Shown piece after piece: positions 19,745 through 26,722 of a stretch of 64,000 nt of DNA. Positions within the stretch are counted from its first letter, which is position 1; every line of letters begins with the position of its first letter. The position numbers and the translations under genes are program-made. This DNA is from Rhodobacteraceae bacterium HLUCCA08 (GTDB lineage Bacteria > Pseudomonadota > Alphaproteobacteria > Rhodobacterales > Rhodobacteraceae), in assembly GCA_001314655.1 (NCBI GenBank), contig LJSF01000001.1, positions 62,001 through 126,000 on the forward strand, given 5' to 3'. Below the pieces are notes generated by a model. It did not search any database. It saw only the letters and a program-made list of their open reading frames with translations, and had not been told where the DNA came from.

Positions 19745-21052
19745 TCAGGTCACGACACGCAATTTCTGGCGCGGTGCGGCGCGTCCCGTGATCAGGGCGT
19801 CATAGGGATCGTCCGCGTCCAGCATCATGTCGACCACCTGGCGCAGCAATTGCCGGCGGCCGCGATAGGAATAGAAACCGCCCGACACCTGCGAGGTTTC
19901 CAGCAGGAACCGGCGATAGTCGCGATAGGCGCGGTTGTCGGGCCGGCCCGGTTCGGCAAAGAATTGCGGCAGCGGCGCGGCCGACACGAAATCCGGCTTG
20001 GCATAGACGGCGGCGCCAAAGACCTTGAGCGGGATCCCGCGCCACAGCACCTGCTGGGCGGCGGTGGAATTCACCGTCACCGCGGTGCGGGCATGGTCCA
20101 GAAGCTGAGCCAGCTTGCCGCCGCGGACATAGTGGATCCGGCCGGCGACGCCGTGCTTGCGGGCCAGGCGGCGGATTTCCGCCCGGGCATCGGTCTGGCC
20201 GTTTTCCAGCGGATGGGCCTTGAACACCAGGTGGTGATGGCGCGGGGCGCCCTTGGCGAAGCCGTCGATCACGGTGTCGAGGAAATCCGACATGCTGTCG
20301 AAGGGGCCATGCATCCGGAAGCTGGCATCATGTTCCAGCTGCATCAGCGCCAGGTGGTAGGGATAGCCGCCATGGGTGATGCGAAAGGTCGCCAGCATCC
20401 GGTCCAGGTGCATCAGCGGCATCAGCACCAGGCGCATCGTGTAAAGCCAGGTTTCCCGCAACAGCGACAATTCGCGGTGCCGGCGGAAATTGCGGTAGCC
20501 GTGGTTCAGGCACAGCACGAACCAGTGGTAGAGCGCGCCGTAGAAGACGTGCTGGCGCATGTCGCCCCAATGGGTCGGCGCCTCGGGCAGGTCGGGGTCG
20601 CAGGTTTCCAGCGCCTTGCGCATGCTTGCGATGTCCATCTCCATGAGCCGCGAATGGCCGTTGGAGCCGCCGCGTTCATAGGTCACCCAGAACGGGCGCA
20701 GATAGCCTTCCTCGAAAACATGGATGCCAAGGCCCAGCTCGCGCGCCGCCGCCACCGCCTGGGCATGGATCGGCCGGGTGTCGCCATACAGCACGATATC
20801 GGTCACGCCCTTGTCGGCGACGATGGCGCGGAAACGATCGGGCCAGTCCTGAGGCCGGTCGCGATAGGCGATGTAGCTGGCCCGGTCGCGCCAGAAGAAC
20901 CGGTCACCGGCATTGAAGCCCACACGCCAGACGCGCGACCCCGCCCGGGTCAGCATATGCCCGAGCCGGCTGAAGAAGGGCCCGTGCGGCCCTTGCAGGA
21001 ACAGGAATGTGCGCGTCTTCGGATCGGTCACGATACGGGCCTGTTTGGGCAT
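19745..21052 (-). CDS. kpsS: Capsular polysaccharide glycosyltransferase KpsS
   Basis: 435 residues from ATG 21052, chosen because an AAGGGA site lies 8 bp upstream; an ATG one codon earlier (21055) is too close to it. The N-terminus has TFLFLQGPHGPFFSRLG (KpsS-like), then FEEGYLRPFWVTYERGG, KAHPLENG and VNSTAAQQVLWRGIP. KpsS adds the first beta-Kdo to the lipid acceptor; KpsC then extends it, so the two belong together. A 162-bp gap separates it from the Wza-like gene. It is divergent from ribE. Confidence 0.88.
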   Translation of the reverse strand: MPKQARIVTDPKTRTFLFLQGPHGPFFSRLGHMLTRAGSRVWRVGFNAGDRFFWRDRASYIAYRDRPQDWPDRFRAIVADKGVTDIVLYGDTRPIHAQAVAAARELGLGIHVFEEGYLRPFWVTYERGGSNGHSRLMEMDIASMRKALETCDPDLPEAPTHWGDMRQHVFYGALYHWFVLCLNHGYRNFRRHRELSLLRETWLYTMRLVLMPLMHLDRMLATFRITHGGYPYHLALMQLEHDASFRMHGPFDSMSDFLDTVIDGFAKGAPRHHHLVFKAHPLENGQTDARAEIRRLARKHGVAGRIHYVRGGKLAQLLDHARTAVTVNSTAAQQVLWRGIPLKVFGAAVYAKPDFVSAAPLPQFFAEPGRPDNRAYRDYRRFLLETSQVSGGFYSYRGRRQLLRQVVDMMLDADDPYDALITGRAAPRQKLRVVT

Positions 21053-21184
21053 CATCCGGTCCCTTGTCGTAAACCCGCGAAGCGGCATCCTTGGGGCGCG
21101 AATGCGTCCGCTCGGCGGCAGTCTGACCGCTTGCCCGGGCCGCCGCAAGGGGCTAGGTCGGGGGAAAGACGGGGGAAACCGATC

Positions 21185-21778
21185 ATGTTCACGGGGATCA
21201 TCACCGATCTGGGCGAGGTGCTGGAGCTGCACCGCGCGGGCGATCTGCGGGCGCGGATCGGCACCGGCTACGATGTCGACGGCATCGCGCTGGGCGCCTC
21301 GATCGCCTGCGACGGGGTCTGCCTGACGGTCGTGGCCAAGGGCGCCGCGCCGCGGGGCTGGTTCGATGTCGATATCTCGGCCGAGACGGTGGACAAGACC
21401 AACATCGCCGCCTGGACGGTGGGCAAGCGGCTGAACCTGGAACGGGCGCTGAAGGTCGGCGACGAGCTGGGCGGGCATATCGTGTCGGGCCATGTCGACG
21501 GCGTGGCCGAGGTGGTGCAGATCCGCGACGAGGGCGACAGCACGCGGATCGGCTTTCGCGCCCCGGCGGCGCTGGCGAAATTCATCGCCCCCAAGGGCTC
21601 GGTGGCGCTGAACGGCACCTCGCTCACGGTGAACGAGGTGGCGGGGGCCGACTTCGGCGTCAACCTGATCCCCCACACCAAGCAGGTCACCACCTGGGGC
21701 GCGGTCGCGGCGGGCGACGCGGTGAACCTGGAGATCGACACCCTGGCGCGTTACGTCGCGCGGCTGCAGGAGGTCTGA
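21185..21778 (+). CDS. ribE: Riboflavin synthase alpha chain
   Basis: 197 residues from ATG 21185. It has two lumazine-binding repeats: the first starts MFTGIITDLGEVLEL and the second has GGHIVSGHVDGVAEV. Conserved LNGTSLTVNEV lies near residue 143. It dismutates two lumazines to riboflavin plus the pyrimidinedione. Divergent from kpsS; the 132-bp gap must hold its promoter, because the rib operon is interrupted upstream. No FMN riboswitch was seen. Confidence 0.96.
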   Translation: MFTGIITDLGEVLELHRAGDLRARIGTGYDVDGIALGASIACDGVCLTVVAKGAAPRGWFDVDISAETVDKTNIAAWTVGKRLNLERALKVGDELGGHIVSGHVDGVAEVVQIRDEGDSTRIGFRAPAALAKFIAPKGSVALNGTSLTVNEVAGADFGVNLIPHTKQVTTWGAVAAGDAVNLEIDTLARYVARLQEV

Positions 21779-21822
21779 GCGGGGCTTGCCAAGGCGCAGG
21801 GCTGTCGGTCAGACTGCGGCGC

Positions 21823-22374
21823 ATGAACCACGGGATCGGACATAACAGGGGCCCGACGCTGGAGCCCGGCCAAAGCTGGCGCCGGATCAGCTGGCAGAAG
21901 GCCCGGGACCAGCTGCTGCCGAACCTGCCGATCGAGATCGTCCGGCTGCGGGTGAAGCGTGCGCAGGCGCTGGGATTGCCCTACAGGACCTATGCCGGGA
22001 TCCGCGCTGCCTCGGGGCGCGATGTGATCGGATTTCTGTTTTCGTCCAATGCCTTGCGGATGCTCGACGACGAAGGCCTGCCGCCCGACCGGGCGGCGCG
22101 GCTGGCGGCGATGCGCGGGGCCGACCGCGTCGCCCTGGTGCATCCGCCGCGGGATCCCGACCGGGTCGCGGCGCCGCTGGATGCGGCCTTTGCCGCCCCC
22201 GGGATCGTCCACAGCTGGTCCGAGACCGCGGCCATTCTGCGGGCCGCGCTGCGGGCGCGCGGCCTGCCCTGCGACGGCACGGTGATCGTCGGCGACACCG
22301 ACCTGGAGCGCGACTGGCTGCCGGCCGCGCGGGCGGCCGGTTATCTGGGGGCGGAGCAGCTGTTCCCGGGCTGA
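21823..22374 (+). CDS. Hypothetical protein with N-terminal GHNRGP motif, inside the riboflavin cluster
   Basis: 183 residues. It begins MNHGIGHNRGPTLEPG, a motif I have seen at the start of several alphaproteobacterial hypothetical proteins, sometimes linked to small DNA-binding or phage-like genes. The middle reads LRVKRAQALGLPYRTYAGIR and GRDVIGFLFSSNALRML, the rest resembles an alpha/beta domain with repeated HPPRDPDRV and VIVGDTDLERDW. No signal peptide or membrane helix. It lies between ribE and ribB in the same direction, with gaps of 44 and 111 bp. Function unknown. Confidence 0.7.
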   Translation: MNHGIGHNRGPTLEPGQSWRRISWQKARDQLLPNLPIEIVRLRVKRAQALGLPYRTYAGIRAASGRDVIGFLFSSNALRMLDDEGLPPDRAARLAAMRGADRVALVHPPRDPDRVAAPLDAAFAAPGIVHSWSETAAILRAALRARGLPCDGTVIVGDTDLERDWLPAARAAGYLGAEQLFPG

Positions 22375-22485
22375 GCGGCAAGGGCGGAACCGCCCCGACC
22401 CGGTTCGCGCCGGCCGGTCGCCGGGCCTTTCCAAAGCCGGGCGCTTGGGCTATCTGCGCCCGGCACGATGCCAGGGAAGCTTGCC

Positions 22486-23616
22486 ATGACCGACGCCTAC
22501 GAGACCCCCGGACCCGTGGAAGGGAACTGGCGCGATGCCATTTCTCCGGTCGAGGAGATCATCGACGAGGCCCGCAACGGCCGGATGTTCATTCTGGTCG
22601 ATCACGAGGATCGCGAGAACGAGGGCGACCTGGTGATCCCGGCGCAGATGGCGACGCCGGAGGTGATCAACTTCATGGCCACCCATGGGCGCGGCCTGAT
22701 CTGCCTGGCCCTGCCCGGCGAGCGGATCGACGCGCTGGGGCTGCAATTGATGTCGACCAACAATTCGAGCCGGCACGAAACCGCCTTCACGATCTCGATC
22801 GAGGCGCGCGAGGGGGTCAGCACCGGCATTTCGGCGGCCGATCGCGCCCGCACCGTGGCGGTGGCGATCGACCCCGCAAAGGGGCCCGCCGATATCGCCA
22901 CCCCGGGCCATGTCTTTCCCCTGCGCGCCCGGGCCGGCGGGGTGCTGGTGCGCGCGGGCCATACCGAGGCGGCGGTGGATATCGCGCGGCTGGCGGGGCT
23001 GAACGCCTCGGGAGTGATCTGCGAGGTGATGAACGATGACGGCACCATGGCGCGGCTGCCGGACCTGGTCGCCTTCGCCCAGCGGCACGGGCTGAAGATC
23101 GGCACGATCAGCGACCTGATCGCCTATCGGCGGCGCCACGACAACCTGGTGCGCCAGCGCAGCGAAGCGGTGATCGCATCGGAATTCGGCGGCGATTGGC
23201 TGATGCGGATCTATGCCGATGAAACCCATGGCGACGAACATGTGGTGCTGATCAAGGGGGACATTTCGGGCGCCGACCCGGTGCTGGTGCGGATGCATTC
23301 GCTGGACCCGCTGCTGGATATCGTCGGCACCGGCCCGCGCGGCCGCGCGGCCGAGTTTTCCGAGGCGATGAAGGCCGTCGCCGCCGAGGGGCGCGGGGTC
23401 GTCGTGCTGCTGCGCGACACCTCGATGAAGATGCAATGGGGCGACGATGTCAGCCCGCAGACCCTGCGCCAATACGGTCTGGGCGCGCAGATCCTGTCCT
23501 CGCTGGGCCTGTCGCGGATCGAATTGCTGACGAATTCGCCGAAACCCAAGGTGGTCGGGCTCGAGGCCTACGGGCTCGAGATCACCTCGACCCGCAAGAT
23601 ATCGGAGCTGGGCTAG
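22486..23616 (+). CDS. ribB: 3,4-dihydroxy-2-butanone-4-phosphate synthase with degenerate GTP cyclohydrolase II domain
   Basis: 376 residues from ATG 22486 (AGGGA upstream). The N-terminal DHBP synthase domain is intact: VDHEDRENEGDLVIPAQMA, ATHGRGLICL, HETAFTISIEAREGVSTGIS and HTEAAVDIARLAGL. The C-terminal half aligns with RibA (VLVRMHSLDPLLDIVG, GLGAQILSSLG, LLTNSPKPKVVGLEAYGLEI) but contains no cysteine at all, so the three zinc ligands of the usual C-x10-C-x-C motif are missing. It should be monofunctional, making the four-carbon unit of riboflavin; GTP cyclohydrolase II must be encoded elsewhere. Confidence 0.93.
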   Translation: MTDAYETPGPVEGNWRDAISPVEEIIDEARNGRMFILVDHEDRENEGDLVIPAQMATPEVINFMATHGRGLICLALPGERIDALGLQLMSTNNSSRHETAFTISIEAREGVSTGISAADRARTVAVAIDPAKGPADIATPGHVFPLRARAGGVLVRAGHTEAAVDIARLAGLNASGVICEVMNDDGTMARLPDLVAFAQRHGLKIGTISDLIAYRRRHDNLVRQRSEAVIASEFGGDWLMRIYADETHGDEHVVLIKGDISGADPVLVRMHSLDPLLDIVGTGPRGRAAEFSEAMKAVAAEGRGVVVLLRDTSMKMQWGDDVSPQTLRQYGLGAQILSSLGLSRIELLTNSPKPKVVGLEAYGLEITSTRKISELG

Positions 23617-24155
23617 TGGCCGGACCTGCGCATCACATCCTTGACCTGCCGTCCTTCGAGACGGCGCCGAAACTGCTGATCGTCGTGGCGCCTTATTACA
23701 AGGACATCGCCGAGGGGCTGGTCGCCGGCGCCCTGGCCGAGGTCGACAGGGTCGGCGGCAGCCACGAGGTCACCGAAGTGCCCGGCGCGCTGGAAATCCC
23801 CACCGCCATCGGCATGGCCGAGCGGCTGTCGAATTTCGATGGCTACGTGGCGCTGGGCTGCGTGATCCGGGGCGAAACCACCCATTACGAAACCGTCTGC
23901 AACGACAGTTCGCGCGGGCTGATGCTGCTGGGGTTGCAGGGGCTCGCGATCGGCAACGGCATCCTGACCGTGGAACACCACGACCAGGCGGCGGTGCGGG
24001 CCGATCCGCAGGGCCAGAACAAGGGCGGCGGCGCGGCGGCGGCGGCGCTGCATCTGATCGCGCTGGCCCGCAGATGGGGCGGCGCGCGCAAGGGCGTCGG
24101 CTTTGCCAGCGAGATCCTGCTGGCCGGCAAGACCGGAGGGGATGGCACGGCATGA
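23616..24155 (+). CDS. ribH: 6,7-dimethyl-8-ribityllumazine synthase
   Basis: 179 residues from a GTG at 23616, sharing one base with the ribB stop. Lumazine-synthase motifs: VPGALEIPTAIG, LGCVIRGETTHYETV and NKGGGAAAAALHLI. It condenses the RibB product with the pyrimidine from RibD. nusB overlaps its 3' end by 4 bp. Confidence 0.96.
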   Translation: MAGPAHHILDLPSFETAPKLLIVVAPYYKDIAEGLVAGALAEVDRVGGSHEVTEVPGALEIPTAIGMAERLSNFDGYVALGCVIRGETTHYETVCNDSSRGLMLLGLQGLAIGNGILTVEHHDQAAVRADPQGQNKGGGAAAAALHLIALARRWGGARKGVGFASEILLAGKTGGDGTA

Positions 24156-24622
24156 CCGAATTGTCGGGCAACCAGAAGCGCAAGATGCGGTCGGCCGCGC
24201 GGCTCTATGCCGTTCAGGCGCTGTTCCAGATGGAGGCCGCGGGCCAGGACGCGACCCGGGTGATCGAGGAATTCGAAACCCACCGGTTCGGCGCGCGCTA
24301 TGACGAGGTCGAATTCGCCGACGGCGACGTGGACCTGTTCCGCCTGTTGGTGAACGACGCCGTGACCTGGCAGGCCAGGATCGACCAGATGACCGACCGG
24401 GCGCTGGTCGCCAAATGGCCGATCGCCCGGATCGACCCGACCCTGCGCGCCCTGTTCCGCGCCGCGGGGGCCGAATTGATCCGGTCCGACACGCCGCCGC
24501 GTGTGGTGATCACCGAATTCGTCGATGTCGCCCGAGCCTTCCACGACGGCGGGGACGAGCCGAAATTCGTCAACGCCGTGCTCGATCACATGGCGCGCGC
24601 GGCGAAACCGGAGGCATTCTGA
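24152..24622 (+). CDS. nusB: Transcription antitermination protein NusB
   Basis: 156 residues from ATG 24152. All-helical NusB pattern: RSAARLYAVQALFQME at the N-terminus and EFVDVARAFHDGGDEPKFVNAVLD at the C-terminus. NusB binds boxA RNA with NusE/S10 in rRNA antitermination. Its coupling to ribH is widespread in bacteria. Confidence 0.96.
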   Translation: MTELSGNQKRKMRSAARLYAVQALFQMEAAGQDATRVIEEFETHRFGARYDEVEFADGDVDLFRLLVNDAVTWQARIDQMTDRALVAKWPIARIDPTLRALFRAAGAELIRSDTPPRVVITEFVDVARAFHDGGDEPKFVNAVLDHMARAAKPEAF

Positions 24623-24727
24623 GCCTGCATACGCGGCAGAAGGTCGCCGATCCGGCGTCATTTGCGCGCGCCCCTTTACACTTCGCCAACCAGTGTTAGC
24701 TATTGAAGGGCAAGGAGGGCTGTTCCC

Positions 24728-25048
24728 ATGTCGACCCGCAAGCCACCCGATCTTATCCGCCTCTACGTGAAAAGCGTGGGGATCGGTTTCGCTGCCGCCG
24801 CCGGTTTCGTCGGCCTGTTGCTGTATTTCGATGTCGCCGGTCTCTGGCGCCTGATTTCGGGCTCGGACATGGGCCTGGTCGCGCTGGCGATGATGTGGAT
24901 CTTCAACGGGATCGTGTTCTCGGGCGTGCAGTTCGGCCTGGCGATCATGGGCATGGCCGATCGCGACGATGACGATGATGACGGCCCCAAGGGCAAGGTC
25001 TGGCTGGCGGAACCGGTGCCGGTCCGGGTCGGACCCGATCGCGGCTGA
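24728..25048 (+). CDS. Small two-helix membrane protein, unknown function
   Basis: 106 residues with a strong ribosome-binding site (AAGGAGG). Two membrane helices (about residues 17-36 and 45-75) are followed by an acidic cytoplasmic or periplasmic patch (DRDDDDDDGPKGK). No known domain seen. It follows nusB by 105 bp and precedes a GC-rich hairpin. Confidence 0.7.
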   Translation: MSTRKPPDLIRLYVKSVGIGFAAAAGFVGLLLYFDVAGLWRLISGSDMGLVALAMMWIFNGIVFSGVQFGLAIMGMADRDDDDDDGPKGKVWLAEPVPVRVGPDRG

Positions 25049-25076
25049 AACCCCAGGCCAGACCCCAATCCGCCGA

Positions 25077-25102
25077 CGCCCGCGCCACAAGGCCGCGGGC
25101 GT
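25077..25102 (+). terminator. Hairpin terminator after the 24728 gene
   Basis: CGCCCGCG pairs with CGCGGGCG (with CC/GG inside and an ACAA-type loop), 29 bp after the stop and followed by TTCGTGTGTTG. Strong stem, imperfect T-tail. Confidence 0.6.
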
Positions 25103-25185
25103 TCGTGTGTTGGGCGAAGTGACGGGCCCCGCAGCGACCGTGAAAGGCATGGATTCCCGAGGACCTGCATGTACAGGTGGGCGCC

Positions 25186-25340
25186 AGGTAACCGGACCAG
25201 GATCCGGTCAGAGCCAGCTCCCTCGGAGATATTTAAGGCCACCGGAATGTGCCTGTGCACACGAGAAGAGCAGAAGCCCGTCAGACCAACAGGTAGGGCA
25301 GGGGGGCGATCCGCTCAAGGGCCCGGATGCCGATTTGTGA
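25186..25340 (+). ncRNA. ssrS: Probable 6S RNA (ends approximate)
   Basis: No ORF is convincing here. The stretch around 25210-25252 matches the E. coli 6S RNA 5' bubble as I remember it: GAGCCAGCTCCCT, then GATATTT, CCACC and GGAATGTG occur in the same order and almost the same spacing as GGGCCAGTCCCCT, GATATTT, CCACA and AGAATGTG in E. coli. ATCCGG-N3-GAGC (about 25201-25213) can pair with GCTC-N5-CCCGGAT (about 25313-25328), giving a closing stem, and internal hairpins include TGTGC-CTGT-GCACA. 6S RNA mimics an open promoter and sequesters sigma70 polymerase. Ends and promoter are not defined; a covariance-model search would decide. Confidence 0.5.
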
Positions 25341-25368
25341 AATGGCCCGCCGCACCGGTGGCCGGCGC

Positions 25369-25448
25369 GCCTGCGGCGGGCGGCGGCGGCGGGCGCTGCC
25401 CCCGTCGGCCGGGGGCCACACCCCCCGGGAACTTTTTGACCCGAAGAC
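25369..25448 (-). repeat. Dispersed GC-rich palindromic repeat, copy 3 (diverged)
   Basis: GCGGGCGCTGCCCCCGTCGG, then GGGGGCCACACCCCCCGGGA and ACTTTTTGACCCGAAG. Same orientation as the 6814-6894 copy. The GCCGTCGGC-type inner stem differs, but the flanks (GGCGCTGCCCCC and CCCCCCG-GG-A-TTTT) are shared. Confidence 0.5.
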
Positions 25449-25464
25449 CCGTGCATTGATTTTT

Positions 25465-25479
25465 GTTCACGGATTGTTC
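25465..25479 (+). promoter_or_regulatory. LexA (SOS) box of mmcB
   Basis: GTTC-ACGGATT-GTTC matches the alphaproteobacterial LexA consensus GTTC-N7-GTTC exactly and lies 12 bp before the mmcB ATG. MmcB belongs to the DNA-damage regulon in Caulobacter, so context and motif agree. Confidence 0.85.
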
Positions 25480-25490
25480 ATCATCCTCGA

Positions 25491-25973
25491 ATGAGCATCG
25501 TCACCGATCAGAACTTGCCGATGCCCGGCCAGGTCCTGGCCCGCGGGGTATGCCGGCACCTGCGGCGGGCGCATGATTTCGTCTGTGTCGAGGAATTGGT
25601 GCCGCGGCCCGGGCTGCGGGTCGACGTGATGGCGCTGGGCCCGAAATCCGAGGTCTGGGTGATCGAATGCAAGTCGAGCCGGGCCGATTTCAGGGCCGAC
25701 CACAAGTGGCAGGGCTATCTGGAGTGGTGCGACCGGTTCTTCTGGGCTGTCGATGCGGATTTCCCGACCGAGCTGCTGCCGGACGGGACCGGGCTGATCC
25801 TGGCCGATGGCTATGATGCCGAGATCGTGCGGATGGGGCCGGAAACCCGGCTCGCCGGGGCGCGGCGCAAGGGGATGATGCAGAAATTCGCCCGCCATGC
25901 CGCGGCGCGGCTGCAACTGGTGAATGATCCGGGCCTGGCCGGAATGTTTCAGGATCGGGGGTCCCGACCCTAG
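25491..25973 (+). CDS. mmcB: MmcB-family DNA-repair protein
   Basis: 160 residues with the MmcB/DUF1052 pattern: RVDVMALGPKSEVWVIECKSS, then RADFRADHKWQGYLEWCDRF and FAVDADFP-like segments. The E-x-K within WVIECKSSR resembles a PD-(D/E)xK nuclease core, so a nuclease-like fold is plausible. In Caulobacter mmcB is LexA-controlled and acts with the ImuA/ImuB/DnaE2 mutagenesis machinery. A perfect SOS box precedes it. Its stop shares CTAG with the convergent 62-residue gene. Confidence 0.9.
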   Translation: MSIVTDQNLPMPGQVLARGVCRHLRRAHDFVCVEELVPRPGLRVDVMALGPKSEVWVIECKSSRADFRADHKWQGYLEWCDRFFWAVDADFPTELLPDGTGLILADGYDAEIVRMGPETRLAGARRKGMMQKFARHAAARLQLVNDPGLAGMFQDRGSRP

Positions 25974-26158
25974 CGCGCCAGGGCGCGGGCGGTCTTGGCG
26001 GCGGCCTGGATTTCCTGGGCGATTTCCTCGGCCTCGTCGGGGTCGAAATCCATCGGGATCTCCTGCCCCCCCGCCTCGACGAAGATCCGCACCATGCCGT
26101 GATCGGTGGGGCCGATCTGCAGGTTGGCCTCGATCTCGCGTTCGGAATTGATGCCCAT
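25970..26158 (-). CDS. DUF6324-family small protein
   Basis: 62 residues from ATG 26158 (AAAGGAA upstream). Sequence starts MGINSEREIEANLQIGPTD, with VRIFVEAGGQEIPMDFDPDE and a helical tail. It is short, acidic and soluble; I recall it as a conserved Rhodobacterales family of unknown function. Convergent with mmcB, sharing the four bases CTAG at the stops. Confidence 0.75.
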   Translation of the reverse strand: MGINSEREIEANLQIGPTDHGMVRIFVEAGGQEIPMDFDPDEAEEIAQEIQAAAKTARALAR

Positions 26159-26233
26159 CGGCGCGGTTCCTTTCGTCACGGCCGGGCATCTATCCCGCCC
26201 CCCGGCGAAAGGCAAGCGGCGCGCGGATCGCGG

Positions 26234-26262
26234 TTGCATCCGCCGCGCGGCTCTGGCATAGG
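26234..26262 (+). promoter_or_regulatory. Candidate promoter for tRNA-His
   Basis: TTGCAT (26234-26239), 17-bp spacer, CATAGG (26257-26262), followed by GACGGCC, about 44 bp before the mature tRNA. It resembles the yebC -10 region. Confidence 0.5.
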
Positions 26263-26305
26263 GACGGCCAGTTTCCGCACCGATCTGGGCGGGGACGATC
26301 AGCGT

Positions 26306-26382
26306 GCCGCCTTAGCTCAGTTGGTTAGAGCGCTGGATTGTGGATCCAGAGGTCCCCCGTTCAAGCCGGGGAGGCGGTACCA
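26306..26382 (+). tRNA. tRNA-His (GTG anticodon)
   Basis: Cloverleaf is complete: acceptor GCCGCCT/AGGCGGT, D-arm with GCTC-AGTTGGTTA-GAGC, anticodon arm CTGGA-TTGTGGA-TCCAG with anticodon GTG, and T-arm CCCCG-TTCAAGC-CGGGG. CCA is encoded (26380-26382). The discriminator is A (26379) and the base before position 1 is T, so there is no encoded G-1; this matches the unusual alphaproteobacterial tRNA-His class recognised by a divergent HisRS. Confidence 0.96.
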
Positions 26383-26401
26383 TTCCCCCCAAGCTGCCGG
26401 G

Positions 26402-26722
26402 TCAGTCGATCGTCACGCGCTGGCGCAGCGCGCCGGTTTCGGCGTCGAAGATGAGGATGTCATCGGCGGTCGTGACCACCGCATACCAGCCCCGGCCCAG
26501 GGTGACGGCGGCGGCGGTGTCGCCGTCGGGCAGGGTGATCGTATCGGGCAGGGTGATCGTATCGGGCAGGGCGATCCGCGGCGTGGCGCCGAAGCGGGTG
26601 ACAAACAGCACCACCAGCACTATGAACCCGACGATCATCACGCCCGTCAGGGTCAGGACCATGGCGCGCAGCAGTTTCAGGCTGGGCGGCAGGTCGGGAA
26701 GGTCGTCTTCGGGAGTGTCCAT
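26402..26722 (-). CDS. Small membrane-anchored protein (DUF6476-like)
   Basis: 106 residues from ATG 26722. An acidic/proline N-terminus (MDTPEDDLPDLPPS) is followed by one membrane helix (about residues 22-44) and a small beta-rich periplasmic domain (GRGWYAVVTTADDILIFDAETG). An 18-bp tandem DNA repeat encodes repeated T-I-T-L-P-D. Its start codon overlaps that of divergent rluD within CCATGG. Family name is tentative; function unknown. Confidence 0.75.
   Translation of the reverse strand: MDTPEDDLPDLPPSLKLLRAMVLTLTGVMIVGFIVLVVLFVTRFGATPRIALPDTITLPDTITLPDGDTAAAVTLGRGWYAVVTTADDILIFDAETGALRQRVTID
26526..26561. repeat. Two exact 18-bp tandem units plus a degenerate third
   Basis: The unit TCGGGCAGGGTGATCGTA occurs at 26526-26543 and 26544-26561, with a diverged third to about 26579. 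It is in frame with the minus-strand membrane-protein gene and encodes the repeated ITLPDT segment. Confidence 0.9.

Noticed and set aside
19733-21778. A single 681-codon frame ending in riboflavin synthase
   Set aside because: Only the last 197 residues are RibE; the upstream part is antisense to kpsS and lacks domain features.
22375-22485. FMN riboswitch upstream of ribB (also sought before ribE)
   Set aside because: No conserved FMN-element segments such as AGGGCGGGG or CCGGCGGTA in the proper order.
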